Positions 27,073-34,286 of a stretch of 34,286 nt of DNA are shown one piece after another. Within the stretch, counting starts at the first letter, position 1. The number at the start of each line of letters is the position of its first letter. Position numbers and translations under genes: made by a program. A model generated the notes under the pieces. That model was not told where the DNA came from. It saw nothing but the letters and a program-made list of their open reading frames with translations, and made no database searches. The stretch is from Polaromonas sp. (GTDB taxonomy: Bacteria > Pseudomonadota > Gammaproteobacteria > Burkholderiales > Burkholderiaceae_C), in NCBI GenBank assembly GCA_021153985.1, contig JAJKJM010000200.1, positions 1-34,286 of the forward strand, written 5' to 3'.

Positions 27073-27180
27073 CAATTGTCGGGATGCAGGGCGAGGCGCC
27101 CGGAGCGCAGGACACCGGAATGCACTTGGGTGCATGAGGATTCCGAGCACCGTGCAACGACGCCCTGCGCCCGAAAATTG
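27073..27180. repeat. ERIC-like intergenic inverted repeat between regulator and kinase
   Basis: A 108-base imperfect palindrome. The outer arms CAATTGTCGGGATGCAGGGC and GCCCTGCGCCCGAAAATTG pair. The centre has CGGAAT / ATTCCG enclosing TGCAC-TTGG-GTGCA (27121-27134), then TGAGGATTCCGAGC. The module, a small palindrome followed by GTGCATGAGGATTCCG, is like ERIC-type elements. It lies 32 bases after the regulator stop and ends 18 bases before the kinase ATG, so it is transcribed within the operon. Confidence 0.85.
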
Positions 27181-27198
27181 GATTTATAGGAGTTCCAT

Positions 27199-28419
27199 AT
27201 GTGGAGCCGTTTTACTTCGCACCTCTATGTCCGGATTTGGCTTGCGGTAGTCGCCACGGTCGTGGTGCTGACATTCCTTGTGGGCGCCGCCTGGCGGCTG
27301 AGTGCGGATCCCCCTCAGTTGCCGATCCGTGAAGTGCTGGTGCACAACGACAAGGGCGAAGTCATCGGCACGGCACAGACCAAGCCGGATCGCAAGCTCG
27401 GCGATGACCTCGAGTTTGATGTCGTGACCAAAGACGGCCAGGCCCTGAGCCTGCTGCTCCCCCGGCCCAAGCGCCCACCCGGCAACCCCTGGATGCGCCC
27501 GCCTTTCGGTTTTGGCTTCGGCTGGATGCTGGGCCTGGTGGGCCTGGCTGTGGCGATGGGCGCCTACCCGGTCATGCGCCGGCTGACGCAGCGGCTGGAG
27601 GCTTTGCAGCGCGGGGTCGAACGCTGGGGCGCGGGCGATTTGTCTGCGCGTGTGAATGCCGAGGGCACGGACGAAGTGGCATTCCTGGCCAGGCGCTTTA
27701 ACCATGCGGCTGAACGGATTGAAACGCTGATGGAGTCGCACAAGTCGCTGCTGGCCAATGCCTCGCACGAGTTGCGATCCCCGCTGGCACGCATCCGCAT
27801 GGGGCTGGAGCTCATGGGCCCCGATGCCGCCTCGCCCCAGCGCAAGGAGATCTCGCGCAGCATTACCGAGCTTGACCAGCTGATCGACGAGATTTTGCTG
27901 GCCAGCCGGCTCGATGCCAAACAGGCCGACGCAGAGCCCTTTGAAAGCCTGGACCTGACAGGCCTCGCGGCCGAGGAATGCGCGCGCGTCAATGCCGAGC
28001 TGAGCGCGGAGTTGGGCAAGGGCGCCAGTGCCGGACTGGGCATGGACGCCAGCAGCCACAGCCTCACCGTGCAGGGCTCGCCGCGCCTCTTGCGCCGCCT
28101 CATCCGCAACCTTCTGGAAAACGCCCGCCGTTACAGCACCGGGGAAATCAATCTTGAATTGGCGCAGGCCCGAACCGGCAGCAAGCAACTGGCCGTCGTC
28201 AAGGTGCATGACCGCGGCCCGGGTGTCCCGGCCGACCAGCGCGAGCGCATTTTTGAGCCGTTTTATCGCCTGCCCGGCGCCAGTGAACGCGAAGGCGGTG
28301 TGGGCCTGGGCCTGGCCCTGGTCAAGTCGATCAGCCAGCGCCACGGCGGTAGCGTTCGCTGCGAGGCACGGCCCGGCGGCGGCGCATCTTTTGTGGTTGA
28401 GCTGCCCGTTGCCCATTAA
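27199..28419 (+). CDS. Sensor histidine kinase (CpxA/RstB-like), partner of the OmpR-family regulator
   Basis: A 406-residue membrane kinase. The first membrane segment is at about 12-32 and the second at about 106-125, enclosing a short periplasmic sensor of about 70 residues that ends in a Pro-rich stretch (RPKRPPGNPWMRPPFG). A HAMP linker lies at about 125-178. The HisKA domain has His190 in NASHELRSPLAR; the N box is NLLENARRY, followed by DRGPGVP and GGVGLGLALV. The ATG at 27199 has AGGAG at good spacing. It shares the operon with the regulator despite the ERIC-like repeat between them. The signal is unknown; an envelope-stress role is suggested only by similarity to CpxA and the CpxR-like box. 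Confidence 0.92.
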   Translation: MWSRFTSHLYVRIWLAVVATVVVLTFLVGAAWRLSADPPQLPIREVLVHNDKGEVIGTAQTKPDRKLGDDLEFDVVTKDGQALSLLLPRPKRPPGNPWMRPPFGFGFGWMLGLVGLAVAMGAYPVMRRLTQRLEALQRGVERWGAGDLSARVNAEGTDEVAFLARRFNHAAERIETLMESHKSLLANASHELRSPLARIRMGLELMGPDAASPQRKEISRSITELDQLIDEILLASRLDAKQADAEPFESLDLTGLAAEECARVNAELSAELGKGASAGLGMDASSHSLTVQGSPRLLRRLIRNLLENARRYSTGEINLELAQARTGSKQLAVVKVHDRGPGVPADQRERIFEPFYRLPGASEREGGVGLGLALVKSISQRHGGSVRCEARPGGGASFVVELPVAH

Positions 28420-28485
28420 GAAAAATGTGGCAGCAACCAGCGGCCATGAACAAAAAAGCTTTAAAAACCCATCGTTTGTGTCAAT

Positions 28486-28510
28486 GGCCTCATCTATTTA
28501 GATAGTAGCC
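28486..28510 (-). repeat. Possible decayed Family II repeat, copy 6
   Basis: GGCCTCATCTATTTAGATAG followed by TAGCC resembles a shortened reverse-strand copy with its middle deleted. Weak match. Confidence 0.3.
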
Positions 28511-28559
28511 AAATTGCATGCAATCAGCGATAGTGATGGCGTTGCTGTCACAACACAAA

Positions 28560-28687
28560 GGTCCCTCAAGAAAACCGGGGAAAGGCTCCTCAACAACAAG
28601 CCAACCCGGCAAAAAATTCGTTTGATCTCCCAACGCCGCTCTCCAGCAGGAGAGCTTGTAAAGGCCACCGCAAGGTGGTTTTTTTTT
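28560..28687 (+). ncRNA. Candidate structured small RNA or leader RNA
   Basis: Three consecutive stem-loops end in a strong terminator. First, a nested stem: CCGGG (28575-28579) pairs with CCCGG (28605-28609) around GGCT / AGCC (28584-28587, 28599-28602), leaving an 11-base loop. Second, GCTCTCC-AGCA-GGAGAGC (28638-28655). Third, the terminator at 28665-28687. The region lies in the 374-base gap between the sensor kinase (ends 28419) and the CMD gene (28794). No good open frame covers it. The 5' end is not determined and no convincing promoter is seen. Confidence 0.4.
28665..28687 (+). terminator. Strong intrinsic terminator
   Basis: CCACC-GCAA-GGTGG followed by nine T residues. It lies 375 bases or less past the sensor kinase and about 106 bases before the next gene, so it ends either the two-component operon or a separate small RNA. 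Confidence 0.8.
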
Positions 28688-28793
28688 GCCCGGAGCACAG
28701 CCACCGCAACGCTTTGATACGCTCGTGGCTTCAGCCTTTGAACCTTTCTTTGAACCTTTGACAGCCCCCCTTTACAGCCCCACAGGAAACACC

Positions 28794-29417
28794 ATGAGCA
28801 CAGCCGGCACGCCCACACCCGTCAATCCGCCTCAGGGGTTTTTCCCCTCCACCGAAGAACGGATTCCGCTGCCCGCCCGCGGCGCCATGTCGCCGGCGCA
28901 GCGGGAAGCCGCCGACGCCATCATCGCCGGGCCGCGCAAGGCGGTGTTCGGCCCCTTTATTCCCCTGCTGCGCAGCCCGCAGCTCATGGGCCGTATCGGC
29001 GACGTGGGCGCCTACCTGCGCTTTGAAAGCGCACTGGACGCGCGCATCCGCGAGCTCGCGACCTGCGTGGCGGCCCGCCATACCGCCAACCAGTTCGAGT
29101 GGGTGATGCATGCGCCCCTGGCCGTAGCCGCGGGCGTGGCCCAGGCCACTGTGGATGCGATTGCCGAAGGCAGGCAGCCGCGCGGCATGGCCGACGATGA
29201 AGCCGTGGCGCTGGACCTCACCTTCGAAGTGCTGAGGCAGCACGGCTGCTGTGACGCCACCTATGCCGCAGCGGTGAAAACCTTTGGCGAACATGGTGTG
29301 GTCGAGCTGGTGAGCCTGGTCGGCTATTTTGTGATGGTGTGCTGGGTGATGAATGTGGCGCGCACGCCAGCCCAGGGCAAACCGGGCGTTGCGCCCCTGT
29401 CGGCCTTCCCGGCCTAA
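28794..29417 (+). CDS. Carboxymuconolactone decarboxylase (CMD) family protein
   Basis: A 207-residue soluble protein of the CMD/AhpD-like helical fold. The core RELATCVAARHTANQFEWVMH near 85-105 matches the family pattern of CMD-like proteins. The redox CXXC of AhpD is absent, so an alkylhydroperoxidase role is unlikely; the single Cys is in ATCVA. The start is the ATG at 28794 with AGGAAA 6 bases upstream; the longer frame to 28686 would run over the terminator. Its stop codon overlaps the stop of the convergent waaF by 3 bases. Function beyond the family is unknown. Confidence 0.85.
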   Translation: MSTAGTPTPVNPPQGFFPSTEERIPLPARGAMSPAQREAADAIIAGPRKAVFGPFIPLLRSPQLMGRIGDVGAYLRFESALDARIRELATCVAARHTANQFEWVMHAPLAVAAGVAQATVDAIAEGRQPRGMADDEAVALDLTFEVLRQHGCCDATYAAAVKTFGEHGVVELVSLVGYFVMVCWVMNVARTPAQGKPGVAPLSAFPA

Positions 29418-30514
29418 GACACCGGCGGCAGTGCCGCCAGCACGCGGTCGGCGCCGATGTCGTTAAGGCAACGCGTGTGGCCCAAGGGGCACACGCGCTC
29501 AAAGCAGGGCGCGCAGTCCAGCGGCGGCTGGTAGGTCACATCGGCCTTGAGCCACAGTACCACCGCCCTGTCGCTCAGGGGCGGCGTATGCAGCGGGCTC
29601 GACGATCCAAAAATCGCGGCCTGCGGCACACCGAAAGCGGCGCCCACATGCATCAGGCCTGAGTCGTTGCTGACGGTGCTGTGGCTGGCGGCGATCAGGC
29701 ACAGGGCCTGCACCAGTGAGGTCTTGCCCGCGAAGTTCAGGCATTTTCCAGGCCGCGCCGCATTCACTGGCGCGGCGATTTCGTCGCACAGTGCCGCCTC
29801 TTTGCCCGAGCCGAGCAGCACCACCGGCAAGTCCAGCCGCGAGGCGAGTTCCGAAAAATGGCGGGCGGGCCAGCGCTTGGCCGGGCCGTATTCAGCGCCG
29901 GGCGCGAACACGTGGAAACCGCTGCGCTGCAAGCCCAGCGCCGTCAACGTCTCATCAATTTCAGCCGGCGACATCTGCAATTGGGGCCGGTCTTTGTCGA
30001 GATCCGTATCACCGCTCAGCGCGGAGTAAAACGCCACCATGGGCGGCTTGTTCTTGGGGTTCTTGAGCCGGCGCGTGAGCAGGCCTACGCGCGCCTCGCC
30101 AAAGTAACCGATGCGCTCCGGGATGCTCGCCAGAAACGGCAGCAGCGCGCTTTTCAGCGAATTGGGCAGGACATAGGCCTTGTCGAAGCGGCCTTCGATG
30201 CGCTTGGCGATTGCGCGGCGCTCGCGGAACTGCAGGCCGCCGTGGGCAAAAGGAAATTCAATGACCTCTGCCACCTGCGGCATGGCGCGGTACACCGGCG
30301 CCACCCATGGCAAAGCCCCCACCGTGAGGCGCTCGCCGCGCGCATGCAGCCGGCGCAGCAGCGGTTCGGTCATCACCGCGTCCCCGATCCATTGCGGTGC
30401 GATTATTAACGATTCCCCCCCGATGCGGCCTTCGGCCGCCTCCCCCCCTGGGGGGCGCCGCTTGCGGCCCGGCAAAGCCGGTTCCGCGGCGGCTGCTGGA
30501 AGGGGGCCAGCCAT
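29414..30514 (-). CDS. waaF: ADP-heptose:LPS heptosyltransferase II
   Basis: A 366-residue family 9 glycosyltransferase that adds the second L-glycero-D-manno-heptose to the lipid A-Kdo core at the cytoplasmic face of the inner membrane. Typical segments: SLIIAPQWIGDAVMTEPLL, FAPGAEYGPAKRWP (the substrate-binding loop) and SNDSGLMHVGAAFGVP with the following FGSSSPLHTPPL. Oddity: the family normally starts a few residues before LIIAPQWIGD, but no start codon lies there. The nearest ATG in frame is 30514, and residues 5-34 are translated from a Family I repeat (PAAAAEPALPGRKRRPPGG...). A TTG inside the repeat is an alternative. The ATG lies 1 base after the zinc-finger gene's stop. Confidence 0.92.
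   Translation of the reverse strand: MAGPLPAAAAEPALPGRKRRPPGGEAAEGRIGGESLIIAPQWIGDAVMTEPLLRRLHARGERLTVGALPWVAPVYRAMPQVAEVIEFPFAHGGLQFRERRAIAKRIEGRFDKAYVLPNSLKSALLPFLASIPERIGYFGEARVGLLTRRLKNPKNKPPMVAFYSALSGDTDLDKDRPQLQMSPAEIDETLTALGLQRSGFHVFAPGAEYGPAKRWPARHFSELASRLDLPVVLLGSGKEAALCDEIAAPVNAARPGKCLNFAGKTSLVQALCLIAASHSTVSNDSGLMHVGAAFGVPQAAIFGSSSPLHTPPLSDRAVVLWLKADVTYQPPLDCAPCFERVCPLGHTRCLNDIGADRVLAALPPVS
30414..30500 (+). repeat. Family I palindromic repeat, copy E, forming the start of waaF
   Basis: GCGGCC-TTC-GGCCGC, a CCCCCC-TGGGGGG hairpin, then GCGGCCCGGCAAAGCCGG and TTCCGCGG: the same modules and order as copies B and C. It lies inside the waaF reading frame, upstream of the conserved N-terminal strand. 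Confidence 0.85.
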
Positions 30515-30515
30515 G

Positions 30516-30737
30516 CTAGTGGCCGGCGCCGAAGTGTTCGCCCGCCTTGAGCTGGTAAACAGTGCCGCAATACGGGCAGGTGGCCTTGCCGGCGTCAGCG
30601 ACACCCAGGTAGACCTTGGGATGGCTGTTCCACAGGGCCATGTTGGCCTTGGGGTTGGGACAGTACACCCCTCCCTGGCTGTTCAGTTCGCTGGCAAGCA
30701 GCTCAACCACCGCCCTGGGTTTGACATTGTTGCTCAT
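30516..30737 (-). CDS. CHCC-type zinc-finger domain protein
   Basis: A 73-residue protein with the CHCC zinc-finger pattern: Cys26 (VYCPNPK), His39 (NSHPKVYL), Cys54 and Cys57 (TCPYCGTVY). This small family is common in proteobacteria, often next to ilvE and waaF; a related mitochondrial protein is a complex I subunit. The start is the ATG at 30737, 46 bases after ilvE, and the stop is 1 base before the waaF ATG. It is probably co-transcribed with both. The biochemical role is not known. Confidence 0.9.
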   Translation of the reverse strand: MSNNVKPRAVVELLASELNSQGGVYCPNPKANMALWNSHPKVYLGVADAGKATCPYCGTVYQLKAGEHFGAGH

Positions 30738-30783
30738 GGTGTTCCTCGATGCTGGATGCGTGGTTGCGGCAGCTGGCCGGGCT

Positions 30784-31722
30784 TCAGACTTTTGCCAGCC
30801 AGTGGGCGTACTTGGGATTGCGGCCGTTGACGATGTCAAAGAAGGCGCTCTGGATTTTCTCGGTGATGGGGCCGCGCGAGCCGGCGCCGATTTCAATGCG
30901 GTCGAGTTCGCGGATGGGCGTGACTTCAGCAGCCGTGCCGGTGAAGAAGGCTTCGTCGGAGATATACACCTCGTCACGCGTGATGCGTTTTTGCACGAGC
31001 TCCAGGCCCAGGTCCTTGCAGATGTGCAGGATGGTGTTGCGTGTGATGCCGTTGAGGGCGCCCGCCGACAGGTCGGGCGTATAAACCACGCCGCCCTTGA
31101 CCACAAAAATGTTTTCGCCCGCGCCTTCGCTGACAAAACCCGAGGCGTCCAGCAGCAGCGCTTCGTCGTAGCCGTCGTCCAGCGCTTCCATATTGGCCAG
31201 GATGGAGTTGGTGTAGTTGCTCACCGCCTTGGCTTGCGTCATGGTGATGTTGACGTGGTGGCGGGTGTAGCTGGAGGTCTTCACGCGGATGCCGCGTTTC
31301 ATGCCTTCTTCACCCAGGTAGGCGCCCCAGGCCCAGGCCGCGACCATCAGGTGGATCTGGTTGCCTTTGGGGCTGACGCCGAGTTTTTGCGAGCCGATCC
31401 AGGTCAGCGGACGGATGTAGCAGGACTCCAGCTTGTTCTCGCGCACCACGGCTTTGGTGGCTTCATTGACCTGCTCCTGGCTAAAGGGAATCTTCATGCG
31501 CAGGATCTTGGCGCTGTTGAAGAGGCGCTCGGTGTGCTCTTCAAGCCGGAAGATAGCGGTGCCGCCCTGGGCGTTGTAAGCCCGTACGCCTTCAAAGGCG
31601 CCGCAGCCGTAATGCAAGGTGTGGCTCAGCACGTGGATCTTGGCGTCGCGCCAGTCGACCATCTGGCCGTCCATCCAGATTTTGCCGTCGCGGTCTGCCA
31701 TGGAGGGTGCTACTGGGGACAT
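30784..31722 (-). CDS. ilvE: Branched-chain amino acid aminotransferase
   Basis: A 312-residue class IV (fold type IV) PLP enzyme that interconverts Leu, Ile and Val with their 2-keto acids, using glutamate/2-oxoglutarate. The PLP lysine is Lys165 in MTQAKAVSNYTNS. Other landmarks are HTLHYGCGAFEGVRAY (34-49), GFVSEGAGENIFVVK and EAFFTGTAAEVTPI. The start is the ATG at 31722 with CAGGA upstream. It is the first gene of the leftward ilvE-zinc finger-waaF group; the 99 bases upstream show no clear promoter. Confidence 0.95.
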   Translation of the reverse strand: MSPVAPSMADRDGKIWMDGQMVDWRDAKIHVLSHTLHYGCGAFEGVRAYNAQGGTAIFRLEEHTERLFNSAKILRMKIPFSQEQVNEATKAVVRENKLESCYIRPLTWIGSQKLGVSPKGNQIHLMVAAWAWGAYLGEEGMKRGIRVKTSSYTRHHVNITMTQAKAVSNYTNSILANMEALDDGYDEALLLDASGFVSEGAGENIFVVKGGVVYTPDLSAGALNGITRNTILHICKDLGLELVQKRITRDEVYISDEAFFTGTAAEVTPIRELDRIEIGAGSRGPITEKIQSAFFDIVNGRNPKYAHWLAKV

Positions 31723-31821
31723 GATGGAATCCTGTTATGAGTGGGGTGTGCGGGTAGGGCTGAATAGGCATGAAGGCCGGGCACTGCGAAAGGCGGCGCC
31801 CGGAAACCTGAACCACGGATT

Positions 31822-32256
31822 TTACGGGGCGGGCGGGGAGGACGTCGAAATGGCCTCAGGCGCGTCCTGCGCGGGCCGGAAGAGCTCATGATGCGCCAGT
31901 TTGCCGCCCACAAAGGTGCAGGTGACATGCGACTCGCCGCCGTCGGTCCAGCGGAAAATTTCGGGCTGCTCGTCCTTGGGCGACTTCAGTTCGCCCAGCG
32001 CGCGCGTCATGGCCACCACATGCATCAGTGTCATGCCCGGCTTGAGCTTGGCGTTCAGCATGACGGCGCTGTCGACATAACCGATGGGCCGGTTGGCCGC
32101 GCGTTTGAGGACCTGCATCATCCGGGTGAAGTGCAGCAGCACCCACATCACCAGGCCGGTGGCGATAGCGGCCACGCCGGCCCATCCGTAAAAGCGGTAA
32201 GCCAGCACGATGATCGCAACGCCGGCCACGGGAACAAGGATTTTCTGGAAGTTCAT
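31822..32256 (-). CDS. Conserved membrane protein of unknown function
   Basis: A 144-residue protein with two adjacent membrane segments at about 5-21 and 24-43 (ILVPVAGVAIIVLAY; GVAAIATGLVMWVLLHF), then a cytoplasmic or periplasmic domain of about 95 residues (RPIGYVDSAVMLNAKLKPGM, TRALGELKSPKDEQPEIFRW) and a disordered-looking end. I do not recognise a functional domain. The start is the ATG at 32256; the longer frame to 32310 adds unlikely residues. It is transcribed toward ilvE, with a 99-base gap. Confidence 0.8.
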   Translation of the reverse strand: MNFQKILVPVAGVAIIVLAYRFYGWAGVAAIATGLVMWVLLHFTRMMQVLKRAANRPIGYVDSAVMLNAKLKPGMTLMHVVAMTRALGELKSPKDEQPEIFRWTDGGESHVTCTFVGGKLAHHELFRPAQDAPEAISTSSPPAP

Positions 32257-32387
32257 CCCGCCATTTTCGCAGGCTGGCGGGAAGGCGCCGCCGCGGGCGG
32301 CGGGCAGCACCGCCAGACCTCAGCCACGCATCATCCCGTGGGGTGCCGCCGGCCAGGTTTTGGCCCCTTCTTTCCCTTCCTTACCCC

Positions 32388-33005
32388 CTACCCAGCGGCC
32401 ACGCTACCCTGGCCCGCCGCTGGAATCGAGCCATCCGGGCGCTCATAGGTTCCTATCAGGCAGCCGCTGGCCAAGGCCCGTTCGCGGACAGCCTCAAGCA
32501 CCGCGTCCCGCCCCGGCTTGCCACTGAAGGGTTCGCCGGGCAACAAGGCAAAAACCTGAAAGGCATAACGATGCGGGCCGTGTCCGGGAGGAGGATCTGG
32601 CGGCAACCATCCGGACATCAGGTAAGAATTGCGGCCCACATCGACCTGGCCACCGGCTTCGCTGCCGTTCAGTTCGCCTTCAGCCAGTGCGCCCCTGGAG
32701 GGTGGCACATTCACCGCAATGGCGTGCACCAGCGGGCGTGGGGTAGGGGCATCGGCGTCTTCCACGATCAGCAGGACCGATCCGGCCCCGGCAGGCACCC
32801 CTTGCCATTGCAAGGGCGGGGACACGCCTTCACCATCCGCCGTGTAGCGCGCGGGGATGGGCGCGTGGTCGGCAAACGCCACGCTACTGACCTCAATGGT
32901 GGCCATGCCGGCACGCAGGCCTGCCAGGTTAAACGCGAGCTTGTCGAGCCCGGCGCGCCGTTCGTGCAGCGCATGCCCGACGGCATCAGGTAGTTTTTCC
33001 AGCAT
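32388..33005 (-). CDS. YbhB/YbcL-family phosphatidylethanolamine-binding-like protein
   Basis: A 205-residue PEBP-fold protein. The ligand-pocket motifs DADAPTPRPLVHAIA and GPHRYAFQVFAL are present. Bacterial members have no firmly known function. An extra segment of about 40 residues precedes the fold (MLEKLPDAVGHALHERRAGL...), as in many homologues of these bacteria. The start is the ATG at 33005, with GAGG 9 bases upstream; a TTG at 33026 is possible but has no support. Confidence 0.88.
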   Translation of the reverse strand: MLEKLPDAVGHALHERRAGLDKLAFNLAGLRAGMATIEVSSVAFADHAPIPARYTADGEGVSPPLQWQGVPAGAGSVLLIVEDADAPTPRPLVHAIAVNVPPSRGALAEGELNGSEAGGQVDVGRNSYLMSGWLPPDPPPGHGPHRYAFQVFALLPGEPFSGKPGRDAVLEAVRERALASGCLIGTYERPDGSIPAAGQGSVAAG

Positions 33006-33153
33006 TTGAAGCAGCCTCGTGTGCAAAGTTGGAATGGAAACTCCAAGCTAAACCGCGCCAGCGTGCCCTTGTGTAGGAAAAGACGCCAGCAAGGCCGCAG
33101 CATCTGCCTGCCGGCTTCACGCCGACGGCGCAGTCGCGTACGGAAGCCCGCCT

Positions 33154-33972
33154 TCAGGCCGCAGCGGCAGGAGCTGGGCCAGGCCGGGGCATATAACCGG
33201 TCGCCAGGGCATACGCCCAGTCCGGGCGCTGGCGGCCGGCCGCCACCCGGGACTGCGCCAGGTGGTCATAAGGCACGGCGCGCAGGTCTACGTGCCAGCC
33301 ATGGCCGGCCTTTTCAACGATGGCGTAACGCGCGTGCGGCGCCCCGGTTTCCACCACGTGCGGGTGCGGATGCTCGTCGCCATAGGCCTGCAGGCCCACG
33401 CTGCCGGGGTTGACGATGAGCATGCCGCCGCATTGCACCATGCGCGGCACGTGGGTATGGCCGCACACAATCAGCGAATGCCCGGCCTGTCCCGCCGTGC
33501 CCAACCGTTCGGCTACCTCGTCGGCCGTGGCGGGCCTGATATCTGTTGCACGGCCGGCGCCTCCACCGGTAAAGCCGGGCTCGGTCGTTTCCAGCCAGTA
33601 GACCAAATCGCTCTCTGGCGTACCGTGGCACAGCAGCACGTCACCGCCGGGCAGCGCCAGGCTGGCGGGCAGTGACCTGATCCACTCGCAATGAGCCGCT
33701 GTCAGCTGGCCGGCGGTGTAGCCGTCGGTGCTGAGCGGGTCGAAAGGCTGGCCCTGATCAATCAGGTCCAGCACTTGCCGCTCATGGTTGCCGCGTATGG
33801 TGGTGAAGCTGCGGGCCATCAGCAGGTCGGCCGTTTCGGCCGGTTGCAACGGCCCGCTCAGGATGTCGCCGAGGTTCACGGTCTGGTCAACGCCCTGCGT
33901 GGCGATATCGGCCAGCACGGCCTCAAGCGCCGGCAAGTTGCCGTGGATGTCTGAAATGACGGCGAGCTTCAT
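33154..33972 (-). CDS. Metallophosphoesterase (YfcE/MJ0936-like)
   Basis: A 272-residue calcineurin-like phosphoesterase. All metal-binding motifs are present: SDIHGN (Asp8, His10), LGDILSGP (Asp36), GNHE (Asn62-His63), LLCHGTP and VCGHTHVPR. The family includes phosphodiesterases acting on small nucleotides; the substrate here is unknown. An Ala/Pro-rich tail ends the protein (PRPGPAPAAAA). The ATG at 33972 gives the normal family start MKLAVISDIHGN. It follows radA in the leftward direction by 20 bases, so the two may be co-transcribed. Confidence 0.9.
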   Translation of the reverse strand: MKLAVISDIHGNLPALEAVLADIATQGVDQTVNLGDILSGPLQPAETADLLMARSFTTIRGNHERQVLDLIDQGQPFDPLSTDGYTAGQLTAAHCEWIRSLPASLALPGGDVLLCHGTPESDLVYWLETTEPGFTGGGAGRATDIRPATADEVAERLGTAGQAGHSLIVCGHTHVPRMVQCGGMLIVNPGSVGLQAYGDEHPHPHVVETGAPHARYAIVEKAGHGWHVDLRAVPYDHLAQSRVAAGRQRPDWAYALATGYMPRPGPAPAAAA

Positions 33973-33992
33973 GACATCAATTGTGCAACGTC

Positions 33993-34286
33993 TCAGCTCA
34001 GGCTGCGCACCACATTCATCGCCTCTTCCACGCGCTCGACCGCGTGGATGGTCAGGCCTTCAATGGGTTTTTTGGGCGCATTGGCCTTGGGCACCACGGC
34101 GACGCTGAAGCCGAGCTTGGCGGCCTCCTTCAGGCGCTCCTGGCCGCGCGGGGCTGGGCGCACTTCCCCTGCCAGGCCGACTTCACCAAAGGCCAGAAAA
34201 CCCTTGGGCAGCGGCTTGCCGCGCAGGCTGGAGGTGATGGCCAGCATCACGGCCAGGTCGGCGGCCGGCTCGCTGATGCGCACGCC
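33993..34286 (-). CDS. radA: DNA repair protein RadA, C-terminal part (cut by window edge)
   Basis: The last 97 residues of RadA; the frame continues past base 34286. RadA is a RecA-like ATPase that drives branch migration in recombination. The visible part is the Lon-protease-like C-terminal domain: ISEPAADLAVMLAITSSL, FGEVGLAGEVRP and LKEAAKLGFSVAVVP, all typical. The stop at 33993 is 20 bases before the metallophosphoesterase start. Confidence 0.95.
   Translation of the reverse strand, partial: GVRISEPAADLAVMLAITSSLRGKPLPKGFLAFGEVGLAGEVRPAPRGQERLKEAAKLGFSVAVVPKANAPKKPIEGLTIHAVERVEEAMNVVRSLS

Noticed and set aside
28794-29417. Alkylhydroperoxidase (AhpD) function for the CMD-family gene
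   Set aside because: The redox CXXC motif is absent, so only the family name is used.

Overview
The window is high-GC bacterial chromosome. It is almost certainly from the Burkholderiales, most likely a member of the Comamonadaceae close to Polaromonas, Rhodoferax or Variovorax. The reasons are the protein sequences of the housekeeping genes, the mreBCD-mrdA block divergent from gatCAB, the Ala/Pro-rich linker in AmtB, and two dispersed intergenic repeat families that I remember from such genomes. The genus is an inference; no rRNA or tRNA gene is present. Most of the window is ordinary core chromosome. I see no phage, transposase, plasmid gene, CRISPR array or recognisable defence island.

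Layout. Positions 1-3.5 kb hold a leftward CoA-dependent aromatic or acyl catabolic operon: crotonase, feruloyl-CoA-synthase-like ligase, and a thiolase cut by the window edge. It has a clear sigma-70 promoter with a palindrome in its spacer. Next come a lone PhnD-like periplasmic binding protein (3.7-4.6 kb) and an amtB ammonium transporter operon with one small unknown gene (4.9-6.9 kb). The amtB operon has a -24/-12 promoter and an NtrC-type palindrome. Positions 7.5-12.4 kb carry the leftward cell-shape genes mreB-mreC-mreD-mrdA. They diverge from gatC-gatA-gatB (12.7-16.0 kb), the tRNA-dependent amidotransferase. pyrE plus a DUF4124-like protein diverge from an exonuclease III gene at about 17.55 kb.

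Positions 18.6-22.3 kb are a compact phosphorelay operon (Hpt protein, hybrid kinase with two receiver domains, stand-alone receiver). It is followed by an HPP-CBS membrane protein, an M48 metalloprotease and a divergent ampG-like permease. Positions 26.2-28.4 kb hold an OmpR-family response regulator and its sensor kinase, with a CpxR-like direct repeat upstream. The right end carries a CMD-family protein, then a leftward series: ilvE, a CHCC zinc-finger protein and waaF, and further right a membrane protein, a PEBP protein, a metallophosphoesterase and the end of radA.

The most distinctive material is between and inside the genes. One GC-rich palindromic repeat family occurs at five places, and in one of them it forms the N-terminus of waaF. 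A second, AT-cored family (gctac...atagctgc) occurs at five or six places; one copy is read in frame inside gatA and another supplies the last codons and stop of ampG. There are also an ERIC-like inverted repeat between a response regulator and its kinase, a near-perfect 28-bp inverted repeat between the M48 and HPP genes, and a structured candidate small RNA with a strong terminator near 28.6 kb. I did not find a convincing wholly new multi-gene system. The best leads are repeat-driven remodelling of coding ends, the sigma-54/NtrC control of amtB with its unknown partner gene, and the candidate RNA.
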